From Amycolatopsis thermalba (GTDB taxonomy: Bacteria; Actinomycetota; Actinomycetes; Mycobacteriales; Pseudonocardiaceae), in the NCBI RefSeq assembly GCF_003385215.1, contig NZ_PQHW01000005.1, forward strand, positions 1-64,000: a DNA stretch of 64,000 nt, given 5' to 3'. Position 1 is the first letter of the stretch; each line of letters begins with the position of its first letter. A model generated the notes under the pieces. The model was not told the origin of the DNA. It worked only from the letters and a program-made list of their open reading frames with translations, and ran no database searches. A program made the translations under genes and the position numbers. Positions 1 through 8,485 of this stretch are shown here, piece after piece.

Positions 1-17
1 GGGGGGTCGGCGCGTCT

Positions 18-186
18 GGTGGGCTCGGGCGGCGGTCGGGTGTGGGGGTCCACGGTGGCCGGTTCCGGGTCGGGCCCTGCGGCCGGGCTGGGCTGGGGCC
101 GGCTCGTCCGGTGGGCTCGGACGGTGGTCGGGTGTTCACCGTCTCCGGTACCCGGGTCGGGCCCTGGCGGCCGGGCTGGGCTGAGT
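18..186. repeat. Imperfect direct repeat, two copies, period about 90 bp
   Basis: Two GC-rich copies sharing GGTGGGCTCGG (from 18 and 110) and a longer block CGGGTCGGGCCCTG plus GGCCGGGCTGGGCTG (from about 66 and 153). The spacing differs by a few bases between the two blocks, so the copies have diverged by small indels. No convincing gene is seen between 1 and the regulator start at 379; besides this repeat the stretch holds only the palindrome at 271-292. Confidence 0.6.
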
Positions 187-270
187 CTGCGCCCCGGTGC
201 GGTGGGGTGGTCGGGGTGCGGCCAGCGGCGTCAGCCCCCGCCGGCCCGGGACATCCCTTGAACGCCGTGC

Positions 271-292
271 GCTACCCCCGGACGGGGGTAGC
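271..292. promoter_or_regulatory. Perfect palindrome upstream of the luxR-type gene, probable operator
   Basis: Two perfect 10-bp arms, GCTACCCCCG and CGGGGGTAGC, are separated by GA. The site lies 87 bp before the regulator start. A related 22-bp site (17 of 22 positions the same) sits in the divergent promoter region at 2614-2635, so it is probably the binding site of the GAF-LuxR regulator, autoregulated here. Confidence 0.6.
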
Positions 293-378
293 GGCCACGC
301 CGGGGAGTCGACTTGCCCTGGTCCCGCGGGTACCGTGGTGCGACCGACGATGGTGTGGTGCGAGGAGGACGGACGCCG

Positions 379-1188
379 ATGTCTGACGCCCGCTCGGTGC
401 TGCATGAGGAGTTGGCGGGAGCCGCCCGCGCGGCCGGGTTGCCCGTGGTGTTCGGCGGCGAGGTGATCGACGGGCGGCTGCGGTTGTCCGGCTTCGTCGG
501 GACCCGCACGACCGCGCTGCACAACCTGGACGTCCTGCCGGGCGCCGGACTGGGCGGCCGCGTGCTGATGCAGGGCCACCCGATCTCCGTGAGCGACTAC
601 GGCAGCGCCCGCACCATCACCCACGACTACGACCGCCCGGTGCTCGCCGAGGGGCTGGCGTCGATCATCGCCGTGCCCGTGCGCAGCGGTGGCCGCTGCC
701 GCGGCGTGCTGTACGGGGCGGTGCGGCGGCCGGTGACGTTCGGCGACCGCGTCCGGGACGCCCTCATGGAGTCCGGCAGGCGGCTGGCCCGCGAGCTGAG
801 CGAACGCGACGAGCTGACCGCCCGCCTGGACTCGCTGTCCCCGGGAGCCACCCGCGAGGAGCTGCGCTCGGTGCACTCCGAGCTGCGGGCCATCGCCGGG
901 GCCCTGCCCGACCCGGAAGCACGCCGCCGGATCTACGCGGCCGCGCAACGGCTCGTCGACCTCGGCGAGGGCAGGCCCGCCCCGGGACCGAAGGTGCGGC
1001 TGTCCACCCGGGAGACCGACGTGCTCGCCCAGGTCGCCCTGGGCTTCACCAACGGCGAGGTCGCCGAGCGGCTGTCGCTGTCGCGGGAGACGGTGAAGGC
1101 CTACCTGGGTTCGGTCATGCGCAAGCTGGACGCCCACACCCGGCACGAGGCCGTCGTCAAGGCGCGCCGGCTGATGCTGCTGCCGTGA
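379..1188 (+). CDS. GAF-domain LuxR-family transcriptional regulator
   Basis: A 269-residue DNA-binding regulator. The first two thirds resemble a GAF-type ligand-sensing domain of the kind found in regulators of aromatic and acyl-CoA catabolism. The C-terminal 60 residues are a LuxR/NarL helix-turn-helix (STRETDVLAQVALGFTNGEV, then a recognition helix containing SRETVKAYLGSVMRKL). No receiver domain is present, so control is probably by a small ligand. The ATG at 379 is chosen because GAGGAGGA lies 10 bases upstream. It is followed by the transporter/ligase divergent pair, which carries a related palindrome and is its likely target. The ligand is unknown. Confidence 0.85.
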   Translation: MSDARSVLHEELAGAARAAGLPVVFGGEVIDGRLRLSGFVGTRTTALHNLDVLPGAGLGGRVLMQGHPISVSDYGSARTITHDYDRPVLAEGLASIIAVPVRSGGRCRGVLYGAVRRPVTFGDRVRDALMESGRRLARELSERDELTARLDSLSPGATREELRSVHSELRAIAGALPDPEARRRIYAAAQRLVDLGEGRPAPGPKVRLSTRETDVLAQVALGFTNGEVAERLSLSRETVKAYLGSVMRKLDAHTRHEAVVKARRLMLLP

Positions 1189-1230
1189 GCGAGCCGGTGG
1201 CGCCACGCGGCGCCACCGGCTTCCTCAGGC

Positions 1231-2553
1231 CTAGACCGCGGTCGGTTCGCCGGCCTGCTCGGCGGTCATCACGGTGCCGCGGGTCTCCTTGAGCGCCAGC
1301 GTGGACACCAGCGAGATCAGCCCGGTCACCGCGAGCATCACGCCGACGGCGATGCTGCCGAAGCTCGCGGTCAGGTTGGGCGCCACCAGCGGCGGGATCG
1401 CGCCGCCCAGCACACCCGCCAGGTTGTAGCCCAGCCCGGCGCCGGTGTAGCGGAAGCGGGTCTGGAACAGCTCCGGCAGGAACGAGCCGGCCGGCCCGTA
1501 CGCCACCGCGAAGATCATCAACGTGCCCACCACGCCGATGCCGAACGCGACCGGGCTGCCGGTGTCCAGCAACGGGAACAGCACCAGCGACCACGCCACG
1601 CCCAGCGCCGAGGAGTACACGATGACCCGCCGCCTGCCGAGCCGGTCCGACAGCACCCCGGCCACCACGATGACGATCCCGAACACGACCGCCGCCGCGA
1701 TGCCGATGCCCAGCACCACCGGCCGCGTCAGCCCGGTCTTCGTGCCGTAACTGGTCAGGTACGTCGTGCCCATGTAGAAGAACGCGAACAGCATCGTCAG
1801 CGAACCGGCGGACAGCAGGATCTCCCGCGGCTGCTTGCGGATCGCCTCCAGGAACGGCAGCCGCTTCGGCCGGTCCAGGTCGGCGGTGCCACCGGCGGCG
1901 ACGAAGGCCGGCGTCTCGGCGATGCTCATCCGCACGTAGAAACCGACGGCCACCAGCAGGATGCTGACCAGGAACGGCACCCGCCACCCGTAGTCCAGGA
2001 ACGCGGCGTCCGCGTCGCCCATCACCAGGTTGGTCACCAGGAACGTGCCGCTGGACAGCGCGAACGCGATCGCCGGGCCGAGCTGCGGGAACACCGCGTA
2101 CAGGCCCCGTTTGGCCGGCGGCGCGTACTCCGCCGTCAGCAGGGTCGCCCCGGCCCATTCGCCGCCGACCGCGAGCCCCTGCGCGAACCGCAGCACGACC
2201 AGGATGATCGGCGCGGCCACCCCGATCGTCGCCGCGCCGGGCAGCAGTCCGATGAGGACCGTGGCGATGCCCATCAGCAGCAGCGTGGAGATCAGCGTGC
2301 GCTTGCGGCCGATCCGGTCGCCGTAGTGTCCGAAGAGGATCGCGCCGACCGGCCGGGCGATGAACGCGACGGCGAACGTGGCGAACGAGGCCACGGTCCC
2401 GGCCGTGGCGCCCAGCGCGGGGAAGAACACCTTCGGGAACACCAGCGCGGCGGCGGTGCCGTAGATGAAGAAGTCGTAGTACTCGATGGTCGTCCCGACG
2501 CAACTGGCCACGGCCACCTTGCGCATCGGGACCGCCGGGGTCTGGCTCGACAC
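1231..2553 (-). CDS. MFS transporter, metabolite:H+ symporter (MHS) type
   Basis: A 440-residue inner-membrane carrier with about 12 hydrophobic segments. The opening TTIEYYDFFIYGTAAALVFP and the loop GHYGDRIGRKRT are hallmarks of the MHS branch of the major facilitator family (shikimate, proline/betaine, dicarboxylate and aromatic-acid symporters). The GTG start at 2553 follows GAGGAG on the minus strand; upstream in-frame codons lack a binding site. It is divergent from the acyl-CoA ligase across a 140-bp region carrying the 22-bp palindrome, so import of an organic acid that the ligase activates is a reasonable inference. Substrate unknown. Confidence 0.85.
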   Translation of the reverse strand: MSSQTPAVPMRKVAVASCVGTTIEYYDFFIYGTAAALVFPKVFFPALGATAGTVASFATFAVAFIARPVGAILFGHYGDRIGRKRTLISTLLLMGIATVLIGLLPGAATIGVAAPIILVVLRFAQGLAVGGEWAGATLLTAEYAPPAKRGLYAVFPQLGPAIAFALSSGTFLVTNLVMGDADAAFLDYGWRVPFLVSILLVAVGFYVRMSIAETPAFVAAGGTADLDRPKRLPFLEAIRKQPREILLSAGSLTMLFAFFYMGTTYLTSYGTKTGLTRPVVLGIGIAAAVVFGIVIVVAGVLSDRLGRRRVIVYSSALGVAWSLVLFPLLDTGSPVAFGIGVVGTLMIFAVAYGPAGSFLPELFQTRFRYTGAGLGYNLAGVLGGAIPPLVAPNLTASFGSIAVGVMLAVTGLISLVSTLALKETRGTVMTAEQAGEPTAV

Positions 2554-2613
2554 GGGTTCTCCTCGTCGTTGAGGTCTGATGGGCAGGAATGGTCCGGTAT
2601 GGACAAACCGGGC

Positions 2614-2635
2614 GCTACCCCCATCCGTGGGTATC
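2614..2635. promoter_or_regulatory. Imperfect palindrome in the divergent transporter/ligase promoter
   Basis: GCTACCCCCA and CGTGGGTATC flank a 2-base centre, the same size and spacing as the perfect palindrome at 271-292. It lies 61 bp from the transporter start and 59 bp from the ligase start, a position that could control both. Inferred target of the GAF-LuxR regulator. Confidence 0.55.
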
Positions 2636-2693
2636 GCCCCGGCGGGGGCCGGCGGCATGATGTCGGGCAGCCCGAGCGAAAGGACACCAAGCG

Positions 2694-4388
2694 GTGAACG
2701 CGACCGATGCCTACCGTGCGAGCAGGGACCAGTTGGTGGCGCTGCGTACCGACCACGCCCGCGCCGTGGCCGAGTTCCGCTGGCCCGAGCTGGGGGAGCG
2801 GTTCAACTGGGCGGTGGACTGGTTCGACGCGATCGCCCGGGACAACGACCGCCCCGCGCTGGTGATCGCCGAGGAGGACGGGTCCACCACGGAACGGTCC
2901 TTCGCGGAGATGTCGCGGGCCTCCGACCGGCTGGCCGCCTGGCTGCGGGAGCGGGGCGTGCGCCGCGGCGATCCGGTGCTGCTGATGCTCGGCAACCAGG
3001 TCGAGCTGTGGGAGTCGATGCTGGCGATCATGAAGCTGGGCGCGGTGATCCTGCCGACCACCAGCGCCGTCGGCCCCGCCGACCTGACCGACCGGCTCGC
3101 CCGCAGCGGCGCGAAGTTCGTCATCGCCAACACCGCCGACACCGGCAAGTTCGCCGACGTGCCCGGCGACTACACCCGGATCAGCGTGGGCGAGGCGGAC
3201 GGCTGGGCCGATCTGCTCGCCGCCGCGGACCTGCCGCACACCCCGGCCGGGCACCCCGGGACCGCGCCGGCCGACCCGCTGCTGCTGTACTTCACCTCGG
3301 GCACCACGTCCCGGCCGAAGCTGGTGGAGCACACCCAGGTGTCCTACCCGGTCGGTCATCTGTCCACGATGTACTTCCTCGGGCTGCGGCCGGGCGACGT
3401 GCACCTCAACATCTCCTCGCCCGGCTGGGCCAAGCACGCGTGGTCGTGCTTCTTCGCGCCGTGGATCGCCGAGGCGACGATCTTCGTCTACAACTACCGC
3501 CGCTTCGACGCGGTCGCGTTGCTGGAGCAGCTGCGGACGCGGCGGGTCAGCTCGTTCTGCGCGCCGCCGACGGTGTGGCGGATGCTGATCAACGCCGACC
3601 TCGGCGAGCGCCCGGCCGCGCTGCGCGAGGTCATCGGGGCGGGTGAACCGCTCAACCCGGAGGTGATCGGGCAGGTCCAGCGCGCCTGGGGCCTGACGAT
3701 CCGGGACGGGTTCGGGCAGACCGAGACCACCGCGCAGGTCGGCAACACGCCGGGGTCGGCGGTCAAGGCCGGGTCGATGGGCCGCGCCCTGCCCGGCGTG
3801 CCGGTCGTGCTGGTCGACCCGGCGAGCGGGCGGCCGCTGGACGGTCCCGGCGAGGGCGAGATCTGCCTGGACCTGTCACGCAAGCCGGTGAACCTGATGA
3901 CCGGCTACCGGGGCGACCCCGAGCGCAACGCCGAGGCCATGGCCGGCGGCTTCTACCACACCGGTGACGTGGCCACGATCGACGACGAGGGCTACATCAC
4001 CTACATCGGGCGCACCGACGACGTGTTCAAGGCCAGCGACTACAAGATCAGCCCGTTCGAGCTGGAGTCGGTCCTGATCGAGCACCCGGCCGTGGCCGAG
4101 GCCGCGGTGGTGCCCGCGCCGGACCCGGTGCGGCTGGCCGTGCCGAAGGCCTACATCGCGCTCGCGCCCGGCCACGAGCCGACGAAGGAGACGGCGCTGT
4201 CGATCCTGCGGCACGCCCGGGAGAACCTGGCGCCCTGGCAGCGGGTGCGGCGGATCGAGTTCTTCGAGCTGCCGAAGACGATCTCGGGCAAGATCCGGCG
4301 CGTCGAGCTGCGGTCCCGTGAGGACGAGCTGGGCACCGGCAGCCCCGCCGAGTGGCGCGACGACCAGTTCCCGGACCTGCGGGCCTGA
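2694..4388 (+). CDS. AMP-binding acyl-CoA synthetase (MACS/benzoate-CoA ligase-like)
   Basis: A 564-residue adenylate-forming ligase expected to convert a carboxylic acid, ATP and CoA to acyl-CoA, AMP and PPi in the cytoplasm. Visible motifs: the phosphate-binding loop YFTSGTTSRPK near residue 199, the hinge motif YITYIGRTDDVFKASDYKIS, and the C-terminal catalytic lysine in PKTISGKIRR (about residue 533). The hinge and C-terminus resemble medium-chain acyl-CoA synthetases and benzoate-CoA ligases rather than luciferases. The GTG start at 2694 has GAAAGGA upstream. Substrate is probably the acid brought in by the divergent MHS transporter. Confidence 0.85.
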   Translation: MNATDAYRASRDQLVALRTDHARAVAEFRWPELGERFNWAVDWFDAIARDNDRPALVIAEEDGSTTERSFAEMSRASDRLAAWLRERGVRRGDPVLLMLGNQVELWESMLAIMKLGAVILPTTSAVGPADLTDRLARSGAKFVIANTADTGKFADVPGDYTRISVGEADGWADLLAAADLPHTPAGHPGTAPADPLLLYFTSGTTSRPKLVEHTQVSYPVGHLSTMYFLGLRPGDVHLNISSPGWAKHAWSCFFAPWIAEATIFVYNYRRFDAVALLEQLRTRRVSSFCAPPTVWRMLINADLGERPAALREVIGAGEPLNPEVIGQVQRAWGLTIRDGFGQTETTAQVGNTPGSAVKAGSMGRALPGVPVVLVDPASGRPLDGPGEGEICLDLSRKPVNLMTGYRGDPERNAEAMAGGFYHTGDVATIDDEGYITYIGRTDDVFKASDYKISPFELESVLIEHPAVAEAAVVPAPDPVRLAVPKAYIALAPGHEPTKETALSILRHARENLAPWQRVRRIEFFELPKTISGKIRRVELRSREDELGTGSPAEWRDDQFPDLRA

Positions 4389-4445
4389 GGCCCGCCTCCC
4401 TCGCGCAGTAGGTTGGAGGTGAGCAACCAGTGAGGGAGGACGAAC

Positions 4446-5450
4446 GTGGGTCTGAAAGTCGGCTACAAGGCCTCGGCGGAGCAGTTCGGTCCGCGGGATC
4501 TGGTCGAGTACGCCGTGCGGGCCGAGGAGCTGGGCCTGGACTCGGTGATGGTGTCCGACCACTTCCTGCCGTGGCGGCACGAGGGCGGGCACGCGCCGTT
4601 CGCGTTGTCGTGGATGTCGGCGGTGGCGGAGCGGACCAGCCGGGTGCAGATCGGGACGAGCGTGCTGACCCCGACGTTCCGGTACAACCCGGCGGTGATC
4701 GCGCAGGCGTTCGCGACGATGTCGTTGCTGTCCGGCGGCCGGGTCGTCCTCGGCGTGGGCACGGGCGAGGCGCTGAACGAGATCGCCGTGTCGGGCCGGG
4801 AGTGGCCGGAGTTCAAGGAGCGGTTCGCGCGGCTGCGTGAGGCGATCAAGCTGATGCGCGAGCTGTGGACGAGCGACAACGTGGCGTTCGAGGGTGAGTA
4901 CTACACGCTGGTCGACGCCAAGATCTACGACCGGCCGGAGCAGCCGGTGCCGGTGTACGTGGCCGCGGGTGGCCCGGTGGTGGCGAAGTACGCGGGCCGC
5001 GCCGGGGACGGGTTCATCTGCACGTCGGGCAAGGGCATGGAGCTCTACACCGACAAGCTGATGCCCGCGGTGGCCGAGGGCGCCGCGGCGGCGGAGCGGG
5101 ACGTCGCGGGCATCGACAAGATGATCGAGATCAAGATGTCCTACGACCGGGATCCGGAGAAGGCGCTGGAGAACACCCGGTTCTGGGCGCCGCTGTCGCT
5201 GACCCCGGAGCAGAAGCACTCGGTGTCCTCGGCGGAGGAGATGGAGCGGCTGGCCGACGAGCTGCCGATCGAGCAGGTCGCCAAGCGGTGGATCGTGGCG
5301 TCGGACCCGGACGAGGCGGTCGCGCAGATCAAGCCGTACCTGGACGCGGGCCTGAACCACCTCGTGTTCCACGGCCCGGGCCACGACCAGGAGCGGTTCC
5401 TGTCGCAGTTCGCGGAGGACGTGCTGCCGCGGCTGCGCGCCCTGGGCTGA
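4446..5450 (+). CDS. fgd: F420-dependent glucose-6-phosphate dehydrogenase
   Basis: A 334-residue TIM-barrel enzyme of the luciferase-like superfamily that oxidises glucose 6-phosphate to 6-phosphogluconolactone and reduces coenzyme F420. It follows mycobacterial FGD1 almost block for block: [14 protein letters not shown] at the N-terminus, [17 protein letters not shown] with the active-site His, [26 protein letters not shown] and [16 protein letters not shown] at 4446 is preceded by GAGGGAGGA. It supplies F420H2 for reductases, possibly including the luciferase-like proteins nearby. A TAGGTT -10-like box near 4409 may give it its own promoter, separate from the ligase. Confidence 0.95.
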   Translation: MGLKVGYKASAEQFGPRDLVEYAVRAEELGLDSVMVSDHFLPWRHEGGHAPFALSWMSAVAERTSRVQIGTSVLTPTFRYNPAVIAQAFATMSLLSGGRVVLGVGTGEALNEIAVSGREWPEFKERFARLREAIKLMRELWTSDNVAFEGEYYTLVDAKIYDRPEQPVPVYVAAGGPVVAKYAGRAGDGFICTSGKGMELYTDKLMPAVAEGAAAAERDVAGIDKMIEIKMSYDRDPEKALENTRFWAPLSLTPEQKHSVSSAEEMERLADELPIEQVAKRWIVASDPDEAVAQIKPYLDAGLNHLVFHGPGHDQERFLSQFAEDVLPRLRALG

Positions 5451-5457
5451 GGCGTTC

Positions 5458-5691
5458 GCCGCTCACGGGCCACGTGTCCGTGAGCGGCGCCGCACTCGGG
5501 CGACCGGCCGGTCCTGCCGGGGCGGTTCTTGCCGCGGTTCGCCGCTGAGGCCGCGTGCTCTTGGGCTGGAGGCACCCGCCGCTCGCGGGCTGCCTGCTCG
5601 TGAGCGGCGCCGCGCACCCGGGACGCCCGCCTGGGCCATCCGCTGGTTGCCCGCCACCCCGTCGCCCGCGGGCCCCGTGTCCGTGAGCGGC
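5458..5691. repeat. Three copies of a 31-nt hairpin element
   Basis: Copies at 5458-5488, 5578-5608 and 5661-5691 each end in GTGAGCGGC. The first is a perfect inverted repeat (GCCGCTCACGG, 9-nt loop, CCGTGAGCGGC); the other two have lost part of the 5' arm complementarity. They occupy the 310-bp gap between fgd and the ArsR gene, which holds no convincing gene. They look like a REP-type interspersed element; one may also end fgd transcription. Confidence 0.7.
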
Positions 5692-5723
5692 GTCATGGTG
5701 CGGGCCCTCCTCCGGCGAGAGTA

Positions 5724-5743
5724 ATTTCGGGAATTAGCGAAAT
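5724..5743. promoter_or_regulatory. Imperfect palindrome upstream of arsR-type gene
   Basis: ATTTCG and CGAAAT arms flank an AT-rich 8-base centre in an otherwise very GC-rich region, 18 bp before the start of an ArsR-family gene. This is the expected place for an autoregulatory ArsR operator. No -10/-35 pair was clear. Confidence 0.5.
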
Positions 5744-5760
5744 GTCGAAGGACGGTGCGG

Positions 5761-6051
5761 GTGCTCCCTGAGTGCAAGGCCCTGGCGAACGAGACGCGGC
5801 TGCGCATCCTGGAGTGGCTCAAGGACCCGGCGGCGCACTTCCCGGCGGCCGGGGAACCGGCCGGGCCGGGGGTGTGCGTCGGGCTGATCCAGCAGAAGGC
5901 CGGGACCTCGGCGTCGACCGTCTCGGCGCACCTGGCCATCCTGCAGCGCGCCGGTTTCCTGCTGGCCACGCGGCAGGGCCAGTGGACGTACTACCGGCGC
6001 GACGAGGACCGCATCCGCGCCTTCACCGAGCGCCTGCACCGCGACCTGTGA
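5761..6051 (+). CDS. ArsR-family winged-helix repressor
   Basis: A 96-residue winged-helix DNA-binding protein. LANETRLRILEWLKDP is the typical first helix pair and TSASTVSAHLAILQRAGFL the recognition helix, followed by a wing (RQGQWTYYRRDE). No metal-binding ELCVCDL-type cysteine cluster is visible; a lone Cys (GVCVGL) precedes the recognition helix, so a metal sensor role is unsupported. GTG at 5761 is preferred because GAAGGA lies 8 bases upstream; an alternative in-frame GTG is at 5755. It is co-directional with the luciferase-like gene 21 bp downstream and probably represses both. Confidence 0.85.
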   Translation: MLPECKALANETRLRILEWLKDPAAHFPAAGEPAGPGVCVGLIQQKAGTSASTVSAHLAILQRAGFLLATRQGQWTYYRRDEDRIRAFTERLHRDL

Positions 6052-6072
6052 CCCGGAAAAGGTGAGCCCGTC

Positions 6073-7065
6073 ATGTCCCCAGTCCTGTCCGTCCTGGACC
6101 TCGCGCCGATCGCGCCCGGCCAGACCGCGCGCGAGAGCTTCGCGGCCAGCGTGGCGCTGGCCCAGGCGGCCGAGCGCAGCGGCTACCGGCGGGTCTGGTA
6201 CGCCGAGCACCACAACATGGCGTCCATCGCCTCCAGCGCGACCAGCGTGCTGATCGGGCACGTCGCCGAGCACACCTCGACGATCCGCCTCGGCGCGGGC
6301 GGCATCATGCTGCCCAACCACTCGCCGCTGGTGATCGCCGAGCAGTTCGGCACCCTGGGGACGCTGTTCCCCGACCGCATCGACCTCGGGCTCGGCCGCG
6401 CGCCGGGCAGCGACCAGCAGACGATGGTGGCGCTGCGGCGCGATCCGATGTCGGCCGATTCGTTCCCGCAGGACGTGCTGGAGCTGCAGGCCTACCTGAG
6501 CGGCAAGGCCGTGCAGGGCGTGCGGTCGGTGCCGCGGCCCGAGGGCGTCGTGCCGCTCTACATCCTGGGCTCGTCGCTGTTCGGGGCGCAGCTGGCCGCA
6601 CAACTCGGGTTGCCGTACGCGTTCGCGTCGCACTTCGCGCCGGACTCGCTGCACCAGGCCGTCGCGCTGTACCGCGAGCGGTTCCAGCCGTCGGAGCAGC
6701 TGGCCGAGCCGTACGTGATCGCCGGGGCGAACGTGTTCGCGGCGGAGGACCACGACGAGGCCGAGGCCCAGCGGACGGTGGCCTACCGGGCGCGCACCCG
6801 CGCGATGCTGTCGCAGGGCCGCGCGGGCGCCAACTTCACCGACGCCGAGATCGACGCGTTCCTGGCGTCGCCGCGCGGCCGCGGCCTGGCGGGGATGACG
6901 CGCTACACCGCGGTCGGCACCCCGGCCGAGGTGCGGGCCTACCTGGCGGACTTCGCGGCCGACGCCCAGGCCGACGAGCTGATCCTGGCGCACCACGCGC
7001 ACGACGTCGCGGACCGGGTCCGTTCGATCGAACTGACGGCGAACGCCATGACCGCGGTCGCCTAG
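6073..7065 (+). CDS. LLM-class flavin-dependent oxidoreductase (MsnO8/YhbW-like)
   Basis: A 330-residue TIM-barrel protein of the bacterial luciferase superfamily using FMNH2 or F420H2. The N-terminus ([12 protein letters not shown]), the [10 protein letters not shown] segment and [14 protein letters not shown] match the MsnO8 subgroup of uncharacterised monooxygenases. Start ATG at 6073 with a weak GGAAAAGGTGAG upstream. It is 21 bp after the ArsR gene and likely in the same transcript. Substrate unknown; a detoxifying monooxygenase induced through ArsR is an inference. Confidence 0.85.
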   Translation: MSPVLSVLDLAPIAPGQTARESFAASVALAQAAERSGYRRVWYAEHHNMASIASSATSVLIGHVAEHTSTIRLGAGGIMLPNHSPLVIAEQFGTLGTLFPDRIDLGLGRAPGSDQQTMVALRRDPMSADSFPQDVLELQAYLSGKAVQGVRSVPRPEGVVPLYILGSSLFGAQLAAQLGLPYAFASHFAPDSLHQAVALYRERFQPSEQLAEPYVIAGANVFAAEDHDEAEAQRTVAYRARTRAMLSQGRAGANFTDAEIDAFLASPRGRGLAGMTRYTAVGTPAEVRAYLADFAADAQADELILAHHAHDVADRVRSIELTANAMTAVA

Positions 7066-7090
7066 CGGTCCGCCCCTCCGGCCGCCGGGT

Positions 7091-7096
7091 AATATC
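7091..7096 (+). promoter_or_regulatory. Candidate -10 box for the GAF-ANTAR gene
   Basis: TAATAT preceded by GGG (GGGTAAT) about 100 bp upstream of the GAF-ANTAR start. The GGGTAAT form resembles the -10 element of actinobacterial stress (SigB/SigF-type) promoters, which would fit the STAS and ANTAR genes here, but no matching GTTT-type -35 is clear. Confidence 0.25.
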
Positions 7097-7197
7097 GGCC
7101 GGGTTGTTGAGCAGACAGCGACCGGGTGCGGGCCCGGTGCTGTCATCACTGGTCGCTCGCCCCGTATCCGCAGGTGGTAGGGAAGGACGCGACCAGG

Positions 7198-7953
7198 ATG
7201 AGCGACGGTGCGGCAGGCCAGCTCGAGCACCTCGACGAGGTGACCCGTGCTCTCGAGGAACTGGCCGGCACGGTCGGGAACACGGACGACTTCGACGCGC
7301 TGCTGCGTGTGGTCTGCGAGCAGGTCGTCCGGGTGGTGCCCGGGGCCGACATGGCTTCGATCACGGTGCTCGACGGGTCCGGCGCGCGGTCGGTCGCCGC
7401 GACCGACGACCGCGCCGCGCGGATCGACGAGGCCCAGTACGCCGAGGACGACGGCCCGTGCCTGCGCGCGGCGCGCACCGGCCAGGTGGTCCGGGTCGAG
7501 GTGAGCACGGCGCGTCAGTTGTGGCCGCGCTTCTCCGCGGTCGCCGCCGGGGACGGGGTGGCGAGCTACCTGGCTTCGCCGCTGCAGGTGCGCGACGAGG
7601 CGATGGGCGCGATCAACCTGTTCGGGTTCGGCGAGCACGGGTTCCGCGACGTCGACCAGAAGTACCTGGAGCTGTACGCGACGGTGGTCGACACGGTGCT
7701 GCGCCTGTCCCGGCGCGCGCTGCGCACCCAGGAGCAGGTGCGGCAGCTGCGCACGGCCATGCGCACGCGCGGGGTCATCGAGCAGGCCAAGGGCATCCTG
7801 ATGGCGGCCAGGCGGATCAGCGCCGACGACGCCTTCCAGCTCCTGGTGGGTCAGTCGCAGCGGGAGAACGTCAAGCTGCACACCATTTCGGCGCGGTTCG
7901 TCGCCGAGCACTCCGGCCACGAGGTGGACCCGGACGACAGCCTGCCGAACTGA
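7198..7953 (+). CDS. GAF-ANTAR domain RNA-binding antiterminator
   Basis: A 251-residue regulator. A GAF sensory domain spans about residues 25-170. The C-terminal 55 residues are an ANTAR domain (RTRGVIEQAKGILMAARR, then DDAFQLLVGQSQRENVKL), which binds paired hairpins in nascent mRNA and prevents termination. ATG at 7198 has GGAAGGA upstream. A stem with ACCGGG/CCCGGT arms lies in its own leader near 7125-7140. It is convergent with the STAS gene only 4 bp away and has a paralogue at 8486. Target transcripts cannot be named from the sequence. Confidence 0.9.
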   Translation: MSDGAAGQLEHLDEVTRALEELAGTVGNTDDFDALLRVVCEQVVRVVPGADMASITVLDGSGARSVAATDDRAARIDEAQYAEDDGPCLRAARTGQVVRVEVSTARQLWPRFSAVAAGDGVASYLASPLQVRDEAMGAINLFGFGEHGFRDVDQKYLELYATVVDTVLRLSRRALRTQEQVRQLRTAMRTRGVIEQAKGILMAARRISADDAFQLLVGQSQRENVKLHTISARFVAEHSGHEVDPDDSLPN

Positions 7954-7957
7954 GCGC

Positions 7958-8302
7958 TCAGGCCGTCGGGGGAACCGCGCCGGTGATGGTGAAGACCCGG
8001 TCCAGGCCGGTCAGTTCCAGCGGCCGCAGCACCCCGCGGTTCGTGGCGACCAGGGTCAGGTCCTGCCCGGCGGCCGCGCACTCGCGGGACACCTCGACCA
8101 GCAGCGCGAGCCCGCCCGAGTCGAGGAAGCCGACCTGCTGGAGGTCGAGCACCACGGCGCGCGGCGGGGGCACCGGCGCGCCCGCCCGGGCCGCGTCCAG
8201 ACCATCACGCAGATGGATGACGGTGCCGGCGTCGATTTCACCCGTCACGGTCACGACGAGGGCGTCCGGGCGGTAGGCCCACTCCACTTTCAGGTTCGTC
8301 AC
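7958..8302 (-). CDS. STAS-domain anti-sigma factor antagonist
   Basis: A 114-residue single-domain STAS protein of the SpoIIAA/RsbV type. FLDSGGLALLVEV carries the conserved DSxG motif whose serine is phosphorylated by a partner anti-sigma kinase. Such proteins release a stress sigma factor by binding the anti-sigma factor. The GTG start at 8302 is preceded by AGGAGGT. No RsbW-type kinase or sigma gene is adjacent, so the partner is elsewhere. It sits between two GAF-ANTAR genes, suggesting a shared signalling role. Confidence 0.88.
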   Translation of the reverse strand: MTNLKVEWAYRPDALVVTVTGEIDAGTVIHLRDGLDAARAGAPVPPPRAVVLDLQQVGFLDSGGLALLVEVSRECAAAGQDLTLVATNRGVLRPLELTGLDRVFTITGAVPPTA

Positions 8303-8485
8303 GGGACCTCCTGGCAAGCTCGTCGGCTCGCGAAGAACAGGGCGGGACGCGGACGACGCGCACCGCGGGCGGGACATGGCGAGCCACAGCTGCTTGTATA
8401 ACCGTGACCTGGCCGACCTTACCCCATCGCCCGGCTAGGCTTGCCCGGCGCGGGCGGTGGGCCGCGCGGAGGAGACGAGGTTGTC

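Noticed and set aside
5734-7920. Long minus-strand open frame (over 700 codons) antisense to the ArsR, LLM and GAF-ANTAR genes
   Set aside because: No domain, no ribosome-binding site, and three well-supported genes lie on the other strand.
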